NCBI GenBank assembly: GCA_030248215.1
Contig: JASANG010001358.1
Coordinates: forward strand, 62,001-126,000
DNA from: Enoplolaimus lenunculus
Taxonomy: Eukaryota > Nematoda > Enoplea > Enoplida > Thoracostomopsidae
DNA: 64,000 nt
Reading direction: 5' to 3'
Position 1 is the stretch's first letter, and the number at the start of each line of letters is the position of its first letter. Below are positions 9,201 to 19,040 of the stretch, piece after piece. The position numbers and the translations under genes were made by a program. The notes beneath the pieces are model-generated. The model ran no database searches, was not told the DNA's origin, and saw only the letters and a program-made list of their open reading frames with translations.

Positions 9201-12200
9201 CAACTCCGCCAGAGTCAAACGTGCGACTCAGTGAGTCGAATTTGATTCTGGCAGTGTCAAATTTGATTCAGTATGTGTAGTCCAGTAGAGTTTATTTCGG
9301 ATAGCGTCAATTTGACTCACCATTTGTTTTTTCGCTGTGTATGTCTGTTTTTTTTGGCTTTACGCACCCTTCCCATGTACCACATATACGGACACTGGTG
9401 AAAGCGAAACCAAAAGGTTTAGGCCCCAATACCGCGATGGGGATAAGTCGTCGTTATAAGGAAAACTTCACAACCCAAGTCAGGCATAGTTTAGACACTG
9501 TTCTTCAGCCAATTTTAAAAAAATTGGGCTGTTCATCAGCTGGTTGTTTTACCCAAGCCAGCAATACAAATATTGGCCAATGTTACTTTAAAAGGGGCGC
9601 AACAGAAGATTAAGCGCCTAAGCGTAAACGTTGCAAAAATGAGTTCCTAAGCTTAAGCCTACACTGCAAAAAATGGGAAGACAAAATCCCCCCCCAACAA
9701 AAGGCGCTCGCGACACGGAAAAAACGAACAACTCCAAGCTTTGCGACAAAAATTAATGAGTCGCTCAGTGAGTCAAATTTAGCTCTGGCAGAGAAAATAC
9801 ACCAAGGAGACCCGAAAAAACCCAATCTCGGAAAAACCAACACAACAACCATAAGCCTAAGCAAAAAATAATCCAGAATCTAAGCCTACTGTTTTTATAG
9901 AACTACCACAAACCTGGACGCCCGTTAAAGTAAAACATGGACCAAAATATTAATCAGATATAAAAAAGTTACAAATACCCGCCAGCTCTGTACCCAGCAG
10001 TTGAAATGTAGTCTGATATGCGGAATCAGCCTGTTCACTGGAATGTGGAGTCAGCTGTTTAAAAATATTCTGGAATCTTTTACACCAAATAATGGGTTTC
10101 TGTTTGGCCCTCAAAAATCGTGGGTGGGTGGGACGCAACAGGGGCCGCTCGTCAAAATATTAGCTGAGAAATTTAACCATTTCAGGTACTTTGCTATATA
10201 TGGCAGTGGTACTATACGCTCCATCTGTTGCACTTGCCGCAGTTACACACCTACCTTCATGGGCGTATGTAGTGATTGTTGGTGGAATATGCGTTATTTA
10301 TACAAGTATCGGTGGGATGAAAGCGGTTATATGGACCGATACTTTTCAGGTTTAATTTTGAATTTTAAATTTGAAACAAGTTTAACGTCAAGATTTCATT
10401 TGAACACTTTAAATATGTGAAGTCGGCCCGTATGATAACTGCGATGAAAGATTATACGGGCTCGTGTATACTTTTCTTCACAGGCTTAGCGTTAGGCTTT
10501 CGACTCAGGATTAGGCTTAGGCATAGGTTTCGGAAAAGGCAAAGTGACAAAAAGGCCCAGATATATTCATACACACATATATACGTGTATATGTATATTA
10601 TATATATACCAGGGTTGAACCAAAAATTCCTGTTCCGGCCAGAATTCCTGCAAAAATTTAATTCCGGTTCCGGTTCCTGTTCCTGCATTTAAAGATGTAG
10701 GAACCGGAATTGTTACGGTTTCGCTTGAAATTATTTCTAATTATTTTTAAATATTGGAAACTTGGTCTGTGAAAAATTGTTATTTCGACATGAGTGTTTT
10801 TGCAATTATATACTTCAATTGTTTAAATAAATTGTTTCTCTTGCGTTTTCCCAAAACTTGATGATGAAATAGCTGAAAATTCGCTTAAGTCGTTTTTGGC
10901 AAGTTTTTCAAAAAGTCCAATAGCAATTCGGCGATAAAAATTATTTCGAATTCCGGTTCCGGGTTCTGTTCCGGTTCCTGGAAACAAATCAGTTCGTGTT
11001 CCTGTTACTGTTCCGGCAAAATTTTGTTCCTGTTATAGCCCTGATACATTCATACAAACACTCACACACACAAACACACACACACATATATATATATATG
11101 TATATATATAAATTGTTTCAGGCAATTATCATGTATGCAGGAGCGGCGACCTTAATGATCAAAGGCATTTACGACGTTGGAAGCCTCGACGAAGTGCTCG
11201 CACGTGCGAACCGCCTGGGACGTTTGTCTGGGTTCGTTAATATTGATCCAGATCCGTTTCAGTACATGACCCTGTGGACTGCGTTATTTGGAAGCGTATT
11301 TTATTTTATGGGTAAGATTTGCCGCCAGTAACTGCAAATTTTTTCATTAAAGACAGTAGTAACTGAGTTTTTCAAAATTTTTCTCATCAAACAGAGCTAC
11401 AAATTTTGGTATAACGAGTATTGGCGGTGAGGAATCGAGTGGCGCGGGGCCAGGATTTTTACCGGGTCCGGGACCGGAACCGGTCTATGCTTGAAGATCT
11501 AAAGATAACGGTCAATATGAGCTACGATATACGTAATACGTATTATATGGTGGCAAACAGTGAAAAAATATGCAATGTTTATACTATAGTGTAGTGTGTA
11601 CAGCAAACAGTGCGAAAATAAAAATACCGTGTACAGAAATTTCTTGTGATTTTCATATATCTCGAGGAAGAACCAAGAGTGTCACCCCACGCCCTTTGGA
11701 TCCGCTAATGGATAGTTGCTTTATACATTCGACACAATGGACCCTAAGCTCGTATTCGCAAATGTGTGCAGCACCTATTAGCAGTTGGTGATAGACCTTG
11801 TAAACTTTCGAAACAGAGAATAGAGAGGTTTGAAATTCAGCACATTTATTGCGTTCGATTTCCACTGCTACTGTACATTAATTTTGAGAACTGTAATTGC
11901 ACCAGTTCGTTAGTTTGAAAACCTATTACTAACTGGTAATAGACGCTATATGCATTTGAGAATATGGGCCCTAGTTTTAGGATTTTTACTGAAACCTAAA
12001 ATTGAATTTAGGCGCATTTAGCGGCAGTCAAATTGCTTTGCAACGATACTGCGCACTGCCCACACTTCGTAAAGCACAACTGGTCACTCTGTTAAACATC
12101 CCTGCAATCGGGTGCATCTTTTGTTTGGTTTTGTTTACCGGTGTCGTTATGACGGCCTATTTTGCCGGATGTGATCCAATGGCGGAAGGCTGGATTAAGG

Positions 12201-14280
12201 ACCGAGACCAACTGACGGTCAATTTTATGCTCGACGTTCTGGGTTCGATTCGTGGGCTGTCGGGACTGTTTATGGCGTGTGTATTTTGTGGGTAAATATG
12301 CCAGCACTGTTTTTGTTTTATAGAGTACCGGTATGCCAGGTTTAGCAAGTGTTGTAGGTTTCGAAACAATGTATACCAAAGTTAGCAATGTAGCACATTT
12401 GTCTATTTTGACCTTGTGTGGTGCACCTGCCAGGAACCGTCCGTTCGACCACTGGCCGGTCGGCCAGAGGTATTGGCCGGCCGGCCGTCTGCCATCAGGT
12501 CTACCAATAGTTGCTTATCACAGTCAAAGCTGAAAACGTTGTATAATGTCAATTTAATATTTTGAATCATATTTAAATTTCGATTGCAAGACTGATTTGA
12601 AATCTGAAATGTTGCCTGATGTTATTTTTATGATCAACGTTCAATCACTATTCACTATTTGAAACTACTTTGGTTGCGGTTGTATCCTAGTCAGCTCCTG
12701 TGGTGAGCTAAAGCGCTTCCGTTGACCTGAGTTCCATTGCCATTTAGAAAAATATAGTGAAATCTCGTTCACTGGACTGAATATAAATATTTTTGCAATA
12801 ACAAATTGAATAACAATGTAATCATATTAAATCGTGTCAGTTCTTTGTCATCGACCAATGAGGATTTTGAAAAATAAAAATTTTGTAGTAAGGTTCAATA
12901 TAATGAAGTTAGTATAGGTTTAAGTTTTGTTTGCTTATGATAGCTACGAGTTGTGCCTGCAGTTTCACAATGGGTAAACAAGTCATTGCGGCAAAATGTT
13001 ACAATTATTCCTGAACCCCCCTGGCTACGCCCTTGGTTATTGTATATAAATAAGTTTCTACATAAAGCAGACGGGTTTTGAGCGCTGGTTTTCCTATACG
13101 GTGCACTCCTGTTTGTTGTGGTACCGGGACAGCTGGGCGGCTCTCAGCGTAACATGGGCCAATATTTTGATCATGAAACGTTTCATCGTAAGCACATGAA
13201 GGCAGAGTGAACGGCAATATTTTGCGTTGATGTTGTGGCATATAAAATGTCTAGAAACAATGCGATAAACTGTTTTCTGTTAAAGCTTATTTAATACTAT
13301 TGAACTTAATGTGGCCAATGACCGGCTGGTCAAATCTGAGGTTGGCCGCCGGCCGGCCGGCCAGTAGAAAAACAGCTAACTGCACAACACTACTCGCCAC
13401 TGCCTAAGCTGTTGTAATGAGTTGGGCACCATTTTTCAGCACTCTTAGCACAGTGTCGAGTGGTATCAATTCGATAACCGCTGTGACATGGGAAGACGTT
13501 TTCAATCCGATGTTTGTTCGAAGATCTCGGAATCCGACGCGAGCGTCTCCTATCCTTCTAAAAAGTCTTAGCTTTGTCTACGGAGCGCTAACGATCCTGC
13601 TCGCAAACTGTGGCAAATCACTTGGCGGAGTGATCAATATGCTACTAGGCGGTCTTGGGTGCTTTATAGGACCAAATGTTGGTCTAATCTTTTTGGGCAT
13701 TTTGGTTCCGTGGGCAAATCAAGCCGGCGGTATCGCTGGAGTCATTTTGGCGTCTGCGTTGAATGTTTGGTTGTTTGTAGGCCGGGTACTGATCAGGCCA
13801 GATTTAGCGTACGCTATTCCTGGATCAACGGCGTGTTGCTACCGTTTTGACGCCATCAGAAACAACGCCACAAATGCGACAATTCGTCTAAACAGCAGCG
13901 AATTTGTATCAATTTCGCGCCACAGCTGCAACTACGCGGCTAATTTTAGCGCGGGTCCGCGCGTTGAAGCCAGAATTGGTTTGGAAAAACTTTATTCATT
14001 ATCGACAATGATGATGCCAGTTTTAGGATGGTGTATTGTTATGTCTGTTGGTGCTGTCGTTAGCTTTATGTGCGGTGGTTCAGAGGTGCCTGAACGTAAA
14101 CCGCAGCTAGTGATGGGTAAGCCGGAATGGGGAAGTTTAAGCTTGCAAACGATTCGCTTAAGGTCAGGTCGGGTTGCAAAAGTGGCAGACGAAACGCAAA
14201 TGCATTCGCAAAAGTGTTTTCAGCCGTCGGAACCTCGATTTAAACCGTACTATAATGGTCCCAGTGAGTCAAAATGCTAA
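6260..14280 (+). CDS. SLC5A sodium-coupled monocarboxylate-type transporter, six coding exons
   Basis: A plasma-membrane Na+/solute symporter of the SLC5A5/6/8/12 type. Exons: 6260-6461, 8497-8709, 10186-10349, 11122-11311, 12012-12291, 13440-14280. All junctions are GT-AG with matching phases, giving 629 residues, the usual length. Exon 1 holds the Na+-symporter first helix (YVVFTLVLLISFLIG) and the EYLVGSKQLPVIPTACSLLTSF block; exon 2 has AYPAEVYTMG and YQYLEDRF; exon 3 ends IGGMKAVIWTDTFQ; exon 5 has QIALQRY and PGLFVAC-like GLSGLFMAC; exon 6 starts GTLSTVSSGINSITAVTWED, the SMCT signature, and ends with a final helix and a 60-residue tail. An acceptor (TTTCAG) sits four bases before the ATG, implying an upstream noncoding exon. 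At the 3-prime end a GTGAGT at 14262 could act as a donor, so the last few residues are less certain. AATAAA at 14580 may be the poly(A) signal. The substrate cannot be read from sequence. Confidence 0.92.
6525..6718. mobile_element. Family E-related palindromic element in SLC5A intron 1
   Basis: Starts TTACCAGTTGGTGATAGG and ends TTAATCACCAATTGGTG, inverted copies of the family E subterminal word. TIR outer parts are lost. Confidence 0.55.
6720..7222. mobile_element. Paired palindromes bracketing a TTTAGTTTAA-rich element
   Basis: Two palindromes built on TATTTGAGAATATGACTAT / ATTCTCAAACAGGTATGA lie at 6726-6770 and 7165-7220. Between them, ACTCTCAAAAACTGAAAC at about 6781 and GCTTTTAGAGAGTAC near 7137 are inverted ends of an element whose interior repeats AGTTTAA / TTAAACT. 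The inner element appears to have split a copy of the outer palindrome. Confidence 0.55.
7301..8484. mobile_element. 1.2-kb inverted-repeat element filling SLC5A intron 1 up to exon 2
   Basis: The arms AGTGCATGATACAAGAG (7301) and CTCTTGTATCATGCACT (ending 8484) are exact inverted repeats, and the homology continues inward to CCACCGGACG / CCCGGTGG. Inside are two inner palindromic copies (about 7359-7553 and 8245-8433), each with GTTGCGTTTTTG and CAAAAACGCAAC ends around CCTTATTT, and a 62-bp tandem array. The right arm ends 12 bases before exon 2 at 8497, so the branch-point region is transposon-derived. Confidence 0.75.
7954..8236. repeat. 62-bp tandem repeat, four and a half copies
   Basis: GAGTGTGCAACTGGTTACAT recurs at 7954, 8016, 8078, 8140 and, with one change, 8202: an exact 62-bp period. 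Units 2 and 3 are almost identical. The array lies inside the SLC5A intron 1 element. Confidence 0.95.
9019..9092 (-). mobile_element. tRNA-like sequence, probable SINE head
   Basis: On the minus strand an A-box-like TGGTATAATGGTAGTATGC is followed about 40 bases on by a perfect B box, GGTTCGATTCC, then CGGCA. Acceptor and T stems do not pair well and the putative anticodon loop (around TTC) lacks a proper U33, so it is not a working tRNA gene. It may head a SINE that runs on to about 8870. It lies in SLC5A intron 2. Confidence 0.4.
9125..9340. mobile_element. TGACTCA-type MITE (family F)
   Basis: Ends are inverted (ACACTGG..GGGTGAGTCAAATT and AATTTGACTCACC..CGCTGTGT). Inside, GACTACACAAACTGAGTCAAA and its inverse form a second palindrome. 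Relatives: 9662-9850 (diverged), 15695-15882, 17210-17320, 63557-63697. Confidence 0.72.
9575..9943 (+). mobile_element. Subfamily C MITE with 8-bp TSD, carrying an insert
   Basis: Starts GGCCAATGTTACTTTAAAAG and ends GTTAAAGTAAAACATGGACC; the flanks are CAAATATT (9567-9574) and AAAATATT (9944-9951), 7 of 8 matching. CCTAAG units survive at 9620 and 9845. About 9662-9850 is a diverged family F insert starting ACACTGCAAAAAATGGG. Confidence 0.8.
10610..11043. mobile_element. CAGGG-type hAT-like MITE (TTCCGG-rich) in SLC5A intron 3
   Basis: Starts CAGGGTTGAACCAAAAATTC and ends GTTCCTGTTATAGCCCTG. Both subterminal zones are dense in GTTCCGG / GGAACCGG. The TSD is unclear because a TA-rich microsatellite adjoins it. 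Confidence 0.65.
11748..11969 (+). mobile_element. Family E MITE, uninterrupted copy, SLC5A intron 4
   Basis: From GCTCGTATTCGCAAATGTGTG through CCTATTAGCAGTTGGTGATAG to GCATTTGAGAATATGGGC. It serves as the empty-site reference for the insertion at 2321-2609: here GTTAGTTTGAAAACCTATT is continuous. Confidence 0.78.
12437..13376. mobile_element. GGCCGGCC-ended inverted-repeat region in SLC5A intron 5
   Basis: ACTGGCCGGTCGGCC / ATTGGCCGGCCGGCCG at 12458-12490 is mirrored by GACCGGCTGGTC / CCGCCGGCCGGCCGGCC at 13320-13365. A fragment ending CTCAGCGTAACATGGGCC at 13161 (a GGCCCATG-type end, subfamily D) and a CTGGCTACGCCC end at 13020 are nested in it. No coding exon seen. Confidence 0.5.
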
Positions 14281-14734
14281 ATATATTTTAACTCTCAGCC
14301 AAAACCAATAACAATGTAACTCTGAAGTTTGGCAGAATATACAGCTGCTGGAAAATTCAAAACTTGATTGACATTTCATATCAGTCGGGTTTGTTTATCT
14401 AAAATATAATTATTAATAGGTTAGACTGGGTCACGTGCCTGACCAGACATTGCATCTTGCACTCAAAATAATATTTCTGATATTTAAGAAAAAATTTCTT
14501 ACATTTGAGAAATATGATTAGCAAGGTGCACTTGAAAAGTATTTTTGTTATAAGAGAAATGATTTCAAAAAACGTTTTGAAATAAAGTCTGAAAATAAAC
14601 GTTTTCCAGTTATTTTTAGAAAAATTGTCTTAAATATCGGCAAAACTTTTCAGATTTGCCACAGAAATCACTTTTCTGAATAAATTCAGAAATACTTTTT
14701 TGTGTGTGGGCCAATATTACACTAAATACCGTCC

Positions 14735-14885
14735 CTTAATTAATCAACTCACCCATGAGTCAACTAAACTAAGATTGAGTTAAAGTTTACTGATATTAAT
14801 TCAAAAATAACCAACTCGCTAGCTGATCAACTTATTGCAATTTACGGTTTATATAAAAGTTGGCGTTAGCAGCCAATTTTTCAGT
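14735..14885. mobile_element. Family G MITE, partial
   Basis: AATTAATCAACTCACC, AAAATAACCAACTCGCTAGC and CAATTTACGG match the copies at 3770-3985 and 63750-64000. It lies downstream of the transporter. Confidence 0.55.
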
Positions 14886-14970
14886 GTAAATTGTCAAACC
14901 ATCCGATCACCGACCCCGAGTATATATACAAACATAAATACATACACGTGAATTTTATTTTATATTAAGG

Positions 14971-15194
14971 GCTCGTATTCCCAAATGTGTGTAGCATCTA
15001 TCACCAGTTGGTGATACGTCTTGTAACTTCCGATGCAGTGAATGCTAAGGCTTAAAATTCAGCACATCTCTCGCGTATGACTTGCTCTACTACAGTACCA
15101 ATTTTGAGTTCCACAAACACAACTGTAATAGTTAGTGAGTTTTAAAATCTATTATAATTGATGACAGTTGCTATACACATTTGAGAATATGGGC
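14971..15194 (+). mobile_element. Family E MITE, complete copy
   Basis: Starts GCTCGTATTCCCAAATGTGTG, has CTATCACCAGTTGGTGATACG, and ends CACATTTGAGAATATGGGC. Confidence 0.78.
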
Positions 15195-15694
15195 TATGAG
15201 TATAGATTAATTACCATTACTGGAACGTAAAGCCTAAAGCTTAAGTGTGTACAGGGAAGGTATAGTTGAACCAAAAAGTATGCGAGGGCCTGCAAATGTA
15301 ACGATAAAAGCCGTCCTATTGTCCCGTGACAGCAATATACCAAGAGTGCAAACATATGCAACCCTGTTTATATATGCACAGAAAAATATATAATATATAT
15401 GTATATATACTGAGAATGATGTGTAGTAAGGGCAGTTTTTACCCTGACCCCCTGTTTCATTGGACGTCGAGGCTGAGCAGGATAAAGTGTTTCAATAATG
15501 AATTGGTTAGTGTGAAGGGGATTGTGTGAGACAGCCGCTGTCCTACTTTACTGTCCCCTGAACTTGCGGTGGGTCATGGGAGCGGCAGCCTCCCCCCCCC
15601 CGAGAATCCCGTATATATTTTTTATATGAGGGAATGTTTCCTTGTTGCGGGACATAAGTTTTATTTATACCGGCTGAAAATTATTCGACGTTGC
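15195..15694. other. Gene-free stretch downstream of SLC5A
   Basis: A short TA-rich run at 15385-15405 and a C run at 15591-15601 are seen. No exon, RNA gene or clear transposon end. Confidence 0.35.
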
Positions 15695-15882
15695 GGAAAT
15701 AGGCTTTTCCTGACTACACAAACTGAGTCAAATTTGACCCCGCCAGAGTCAAATTGGACTCACTGAGCGATTCAGTGAATCGAATTTGACCCTGGCGGAG
15801 TCAAATTTGACTCAGTTTGTGTAGTCAGGAAAAGCGTCTTTCCGAGAGAGTCAATTTGACTCCCTATTTTTTACAGTGTATA
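15695..15882. mobile_element. Family F MITE with long internal palindrome
   Basis: GCTTTTCCTGACTACACAAA..CTGAGTCAAATTTGACC is mirrored by GGAGTCAAATTTGACTCAG..TTTGTGTAGTCAGGAAAAGC: inverted arms of roughly 55 bases that would fold into a strong hairpin. The outer end is TTTGACTCCC..TTTTTTACAGTG. Confidence 0.78.
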
Positions 15883-16053
15883 CATTCACTAATCGCTAAA
15901 TAGTTGCAACTTTGTTGTGCTTAATTGCTACTGTTGATGTTTTCTAAATTTTAATTTTCCCTGTAAAGAAAAGAATCAGAACTCCTATTACACGTGTTGT
16001 CGTCTTCAGCTTTGGTCGAACCACAAGGTAGCGGCATCCTGAATACAAACTGC

Positions 16054-16398
16054 GGCCAATGTAAAGAACAGGGGCGGAACAGTATTATAAGCGTTTTCCT
16101 AAACCTAAGCCTAAGCCTAAGCCTAAGCCTAAGCCTAAGCCTAAGCCTAAGCCTAAGCCTAAGCCTAAGCCTAAGCCTAAGCCTAAGCCTAAGCCTAAGC
16201 CTAAGCCTAAGCCTAAGCCTAAGCCTAAGCCTAAACCTAAGCCTAAGCCTAAGCCTAAGAATGAGCATATTCCTAAGCCGAAGAATGAGCATATTCCTAA
16301 GCCTAAGACTAAGCCGAGCAAAAAATTAGCCTAAAGCTTATGTTTATTCTATTGCAGTCCCACAGAAAAACGTTCCGCCCCTGATCTTTACATGGGCC
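16054..16398 (+). mobile_element. Subfamily A MITE, complete, with pure (CCTAAG)n core and 8-bp TSD
   Basis: The reference copy, 345 bp. Left end GGCCAATGTAAAGAACAGGG, right end CCCTGATCTTTACATGGGCC. TSD CAAACTGC (16046-16053) and CAAACTGT (16399-16406), 7 of 8. The core 16100-16260 holds about 26 near-perfect CCTAAG hexamers, then AGAATGAGCATATTC spacer units. No transposase. Both strands give Leu-Ser or Leu-Gly strings that are not proteins. Confidence 0.93.
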
Positions 16399-16504
16399 CA
16401 AACTGTTAACCAATTGGGCCACACTGACTTATACCAATTCAAAATTGTTTTACTTGAGATGACGCTTGCTGTTTGGTTAAGTCCGTATACTGTTATACAT
16501 GATG

Positions 16505-16572
16505 CGCTTAGGCTCAGGCTTAGGCTTTGGCCAAGGCTTAGGCATAGGCTTAGGTTTAGGCTTAAGTTTACC
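16505..16572. repeat. Degenerate TTAGGC array
   Basis: About ten units of TTAGGC with CAGGC / TTTGGCC variants; no transposon ends seen next to it. Confidence 0.7.
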
Positions 16573-16670
16573 TGACGTAATATATACATATGCAAATAAC
16601 CTGACATGTATTTGCACGTGAAACTCAAAAATAGAAAATATAAAAATCGGGAAGGACCACAGCATAAAAT

Positions 16671-16687
16671 CGGGGGGGGGGGGGGGG
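16671..16687. repeat. Poly-G run
   Basis: About 16 consecutive G. The exact length may be affected by sequencing. Confidence 0.9.
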
Positions 16688-17209
16688 CTTTTTATCTGGA
16701 GGAAAAATATTCGCTCCATTTTATAACCACGTTTCTTTGCAGTATTTTGTAATCAAAATAACTATGCTAAAAAGCTGAAAAGATGCCAGATGACCAGATA
16801 TACACGGGTTTACAAAATATCCAGCATTCTGAAATATAGATACCCCGGGAACAAAGCGATTTTAAAAGAGACGGCCTGCCGTCTCGAAATGTTTTACCCA
16901 CATGCCAGACTCTAAGTTCGTAGTTGCAGTGTTTCCCAATTAGATATCCGAAAGATACCCACATTCAGTGTACGTCCACCAGACAATTGCCAAACCCTCT
17001 AATCGGCGTAACCTTTGTCTTATAATCGCACATACACATGCCATTTTTGTCAATATGACACATTTGTTGTACCAAATATTCGCTCGTTTGCGTTAGAACT
17101 CTGTTTCTTTTGAAAACCCGCTTTTGAGCTCCTCAATTCTACAATTTCCATATGAATTAAAGTTTTTTTTCAATCAAAAATGCTTATATTTCTTTTGGGC
17201 GGACACGTT

Positions 17210-17320
17210 TCTTCACGCTTAATTTGACTCTGGCGGAGTCGAATTTTGACTCAGTTTGTGTAGTCAGGAAAAGCCTATTTCGGTGAGAGTCCCTTTGACT
17301 CATCATTTTCTGCAGTGCAG
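17210..17320. mobile_element. Family F MITE, one arm
   Basis: TTGACTCTGGCGGAGTCGAA, GACTCAGTTTGTGTAGTCAGG and a terminal TTTGACTCATCATTTTCTGC match the right half of 15695-15882. The left arm is missing. Confidence 0.65.
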
Positions 17321-17805
17321 GATATGTCTCGATCATGCTGTCGGCTGGTAATCCACTCCGTTTACTTGTTGTTGACTCGGAAGTGTTTCACAGTGAAAGT
17401 AACATTTTTGCCATATTTTGATATTAACTTATGTTTGTCTTTTTATCGCACCGCCGTGTTTACAGTCAATAAATAATGGTGCGAAATGGGAAACGTGTAA
17501 CCTGATTAGCTGAACCATCGTTGAGACCGCAATAAAACGTCAGCTCCGCTTCGACCAGAATGAAATTTTTTGGACTGCGACGATCTTTTTGCTTTTGGTT
17601 TGGAAATAATTGGGGTATTTGAGTAAGCTCAAATAATCAAAAATATCGTTAAATTGTCGATGTTCGTACCTACACTTTTCTTTGTTTTTTGCTAGCTTCA
17701 GTATCCCGTTTTACATTTTATGGATTATTAGCACTGAAGTGAATTAAAGGGGCAAATTTTCGATTTTAGGTTCAAGGGTATGAGTTGAAATACCAAAATG
17801 ATTTT

Positions 17806-17990
17806 AGCCCATACTTTAAAAGGCGTTCAGGTTTCTGGTGGGTTTATAAAAGAGTAGATTTAGATTCTAGATTACATTTTTTGCTTGGCTTCAGCTTAAT
17901 AGGCTTAGGCTTAGGCTTAGGAAAACATTTTTACAACGTTTAGGCTTTAGGCGTTGGCTTATGAATACGCTTATAACCCTTTCTCAAATG
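17806..17990 (-). mobile_element. Subfamily C MITE, degenerate
   Basis: AGCCCATACTTTAAAAGGCG, then GTTTCTGGTGGGTTTATAAAAG, TTAGATTCTAGATTAC and TTAGGC units, ending CTTATGAATACGCTTATAACC. Same order as the inverted C element at 52214-52375. Confidence 0.7.
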
Positions 17991-18050
17991 AATATTTTCA
18001 ATTTTATATTATATGTATTTTTAAGGTAAGATTCGAACCCCACACTGTAA

Positions 18051-18195
18051 AAGGTCCATGTTACGCTGAGGGCCGTCCCGCTGTCTCGGGACAGCGGGAC
18101 AGTGGGACAGTGGGACAGCGGGACAGTAGGACAGCGGGACAGTGGGACAGCAGGACAGTGGAACAGCGGGACAGTACGACAGTGGGACAGTAATT
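18051..18195. repeat. GGGACAGYG minisatellite (9-bp unit) next to a GGCCCATG-type terminus
   Basis: From 18093 about eleven 9-base units alternate GGGACAGTG and GGGACAGCG. Just before it, GGTCCATGTTACGCTGAGGG is the mirror of CTCAGCGTAACATGGGCC at 13144-13161, so the array sits inside a GGCCCATG-type element (subfamily D) whose right end is lost. A single GGGACAGCTGGG unit is also present at 13125. Confidence 0.82.
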
Positions 18196-18784
18196 CGCAT
18201 GCCTCACTCAGTTGTGTTGATAGAAAAATAAAATATCTTTGAACGCTCCTATCAAATTCAACGACACTGTTTTAAAATTTAGAAAATTTGAAATTCTTTC
18301 GCTATAATAATTCATTTTAAGCATCAAAATTTAGCCAAAAATGATTTTCCTGCTATTTTTGGTTTTTGAATACGATATCCGATTTGTAATGCACTGCAGT
18401 TGCAAACACACATGGGCAAGCATTTCTTACATGCTTACCCACAAGTTGTTGGTATATACGTAGCTACTACTCTTGAGTAGCAAAGGTCAGTTTGCACATG
18501 CGAGATTTTACGTAAACTACACCTGTGAATAGAAGGTTTTATTTTTACTTTAAATGCGAACCAGTATTTCTGGTCTCTGGGTTCGTTTATTCGTCATTTT
18601 GACATCCGATTACCTGGTTCGTACTGTGAGCGGATATATTTATAGCCTAGGTTTTTAGATACGACAACGTCGGCCCGGTGAATGTTAATCAGGACCGAAC
18701 GGAAGGGAATCTGGATCTCTACGGAAATCGACGTAGGCTTACCCCTGAGATTCACTATAGATCTATTGACGTCGTACAACGGTC
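18196..18784. other. Gene-free stretch
   Basis: AT-rich with no exon or repeat terminus I can support. Confidence 0.35.
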
Positions 18785-19040
18785 GCCAGAGCGTAACCGG
18801 AATTACAATTTTTGGAACCGGAACTTGAAAAAATTACCGGGAACGCAACCGGAAGTGGAACCGGAAAATGAAAAATACATGCCGCCAAAAAGTTCAGCTT
18901 AATTTTATTTTGCAATATTGTTGGTAAAAGAAACCCTAGTTGGAGAGAAATATTCACTTCATCTGGTGTAGTTTCGATTTTCGTAATCCACGGAAGCCCA
19001 ATCTACCTTCGATGGTTTTTTTCGGTCATTGCGGCCCAGC
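18785..19040 (+). mobile_element. Diverged left half of CCGGAA-type hAT-like MITE (family K)
   Basis: GCGTAACCGGAATTACAATT, repeated AACCGGAA words, GAAAAATACATG and TCGATTTTCG appear in the same order as in the intact copies at 27870-28258 and 60676-61060. No right end is found; the flanking unknown segment starts where homology fades. Confidence 0.55.

Noticed and set aside
16085-16329. Long open frames of Leu-Ser, Leu-Gly or Arg-Leu repeats in several places (for example 1674-1998, 2259-2528, 15951-16329)
   Set aside because: They are the six-frame readings of CCTAAG/TTAGGC arrays and have no non-repeat coding content.
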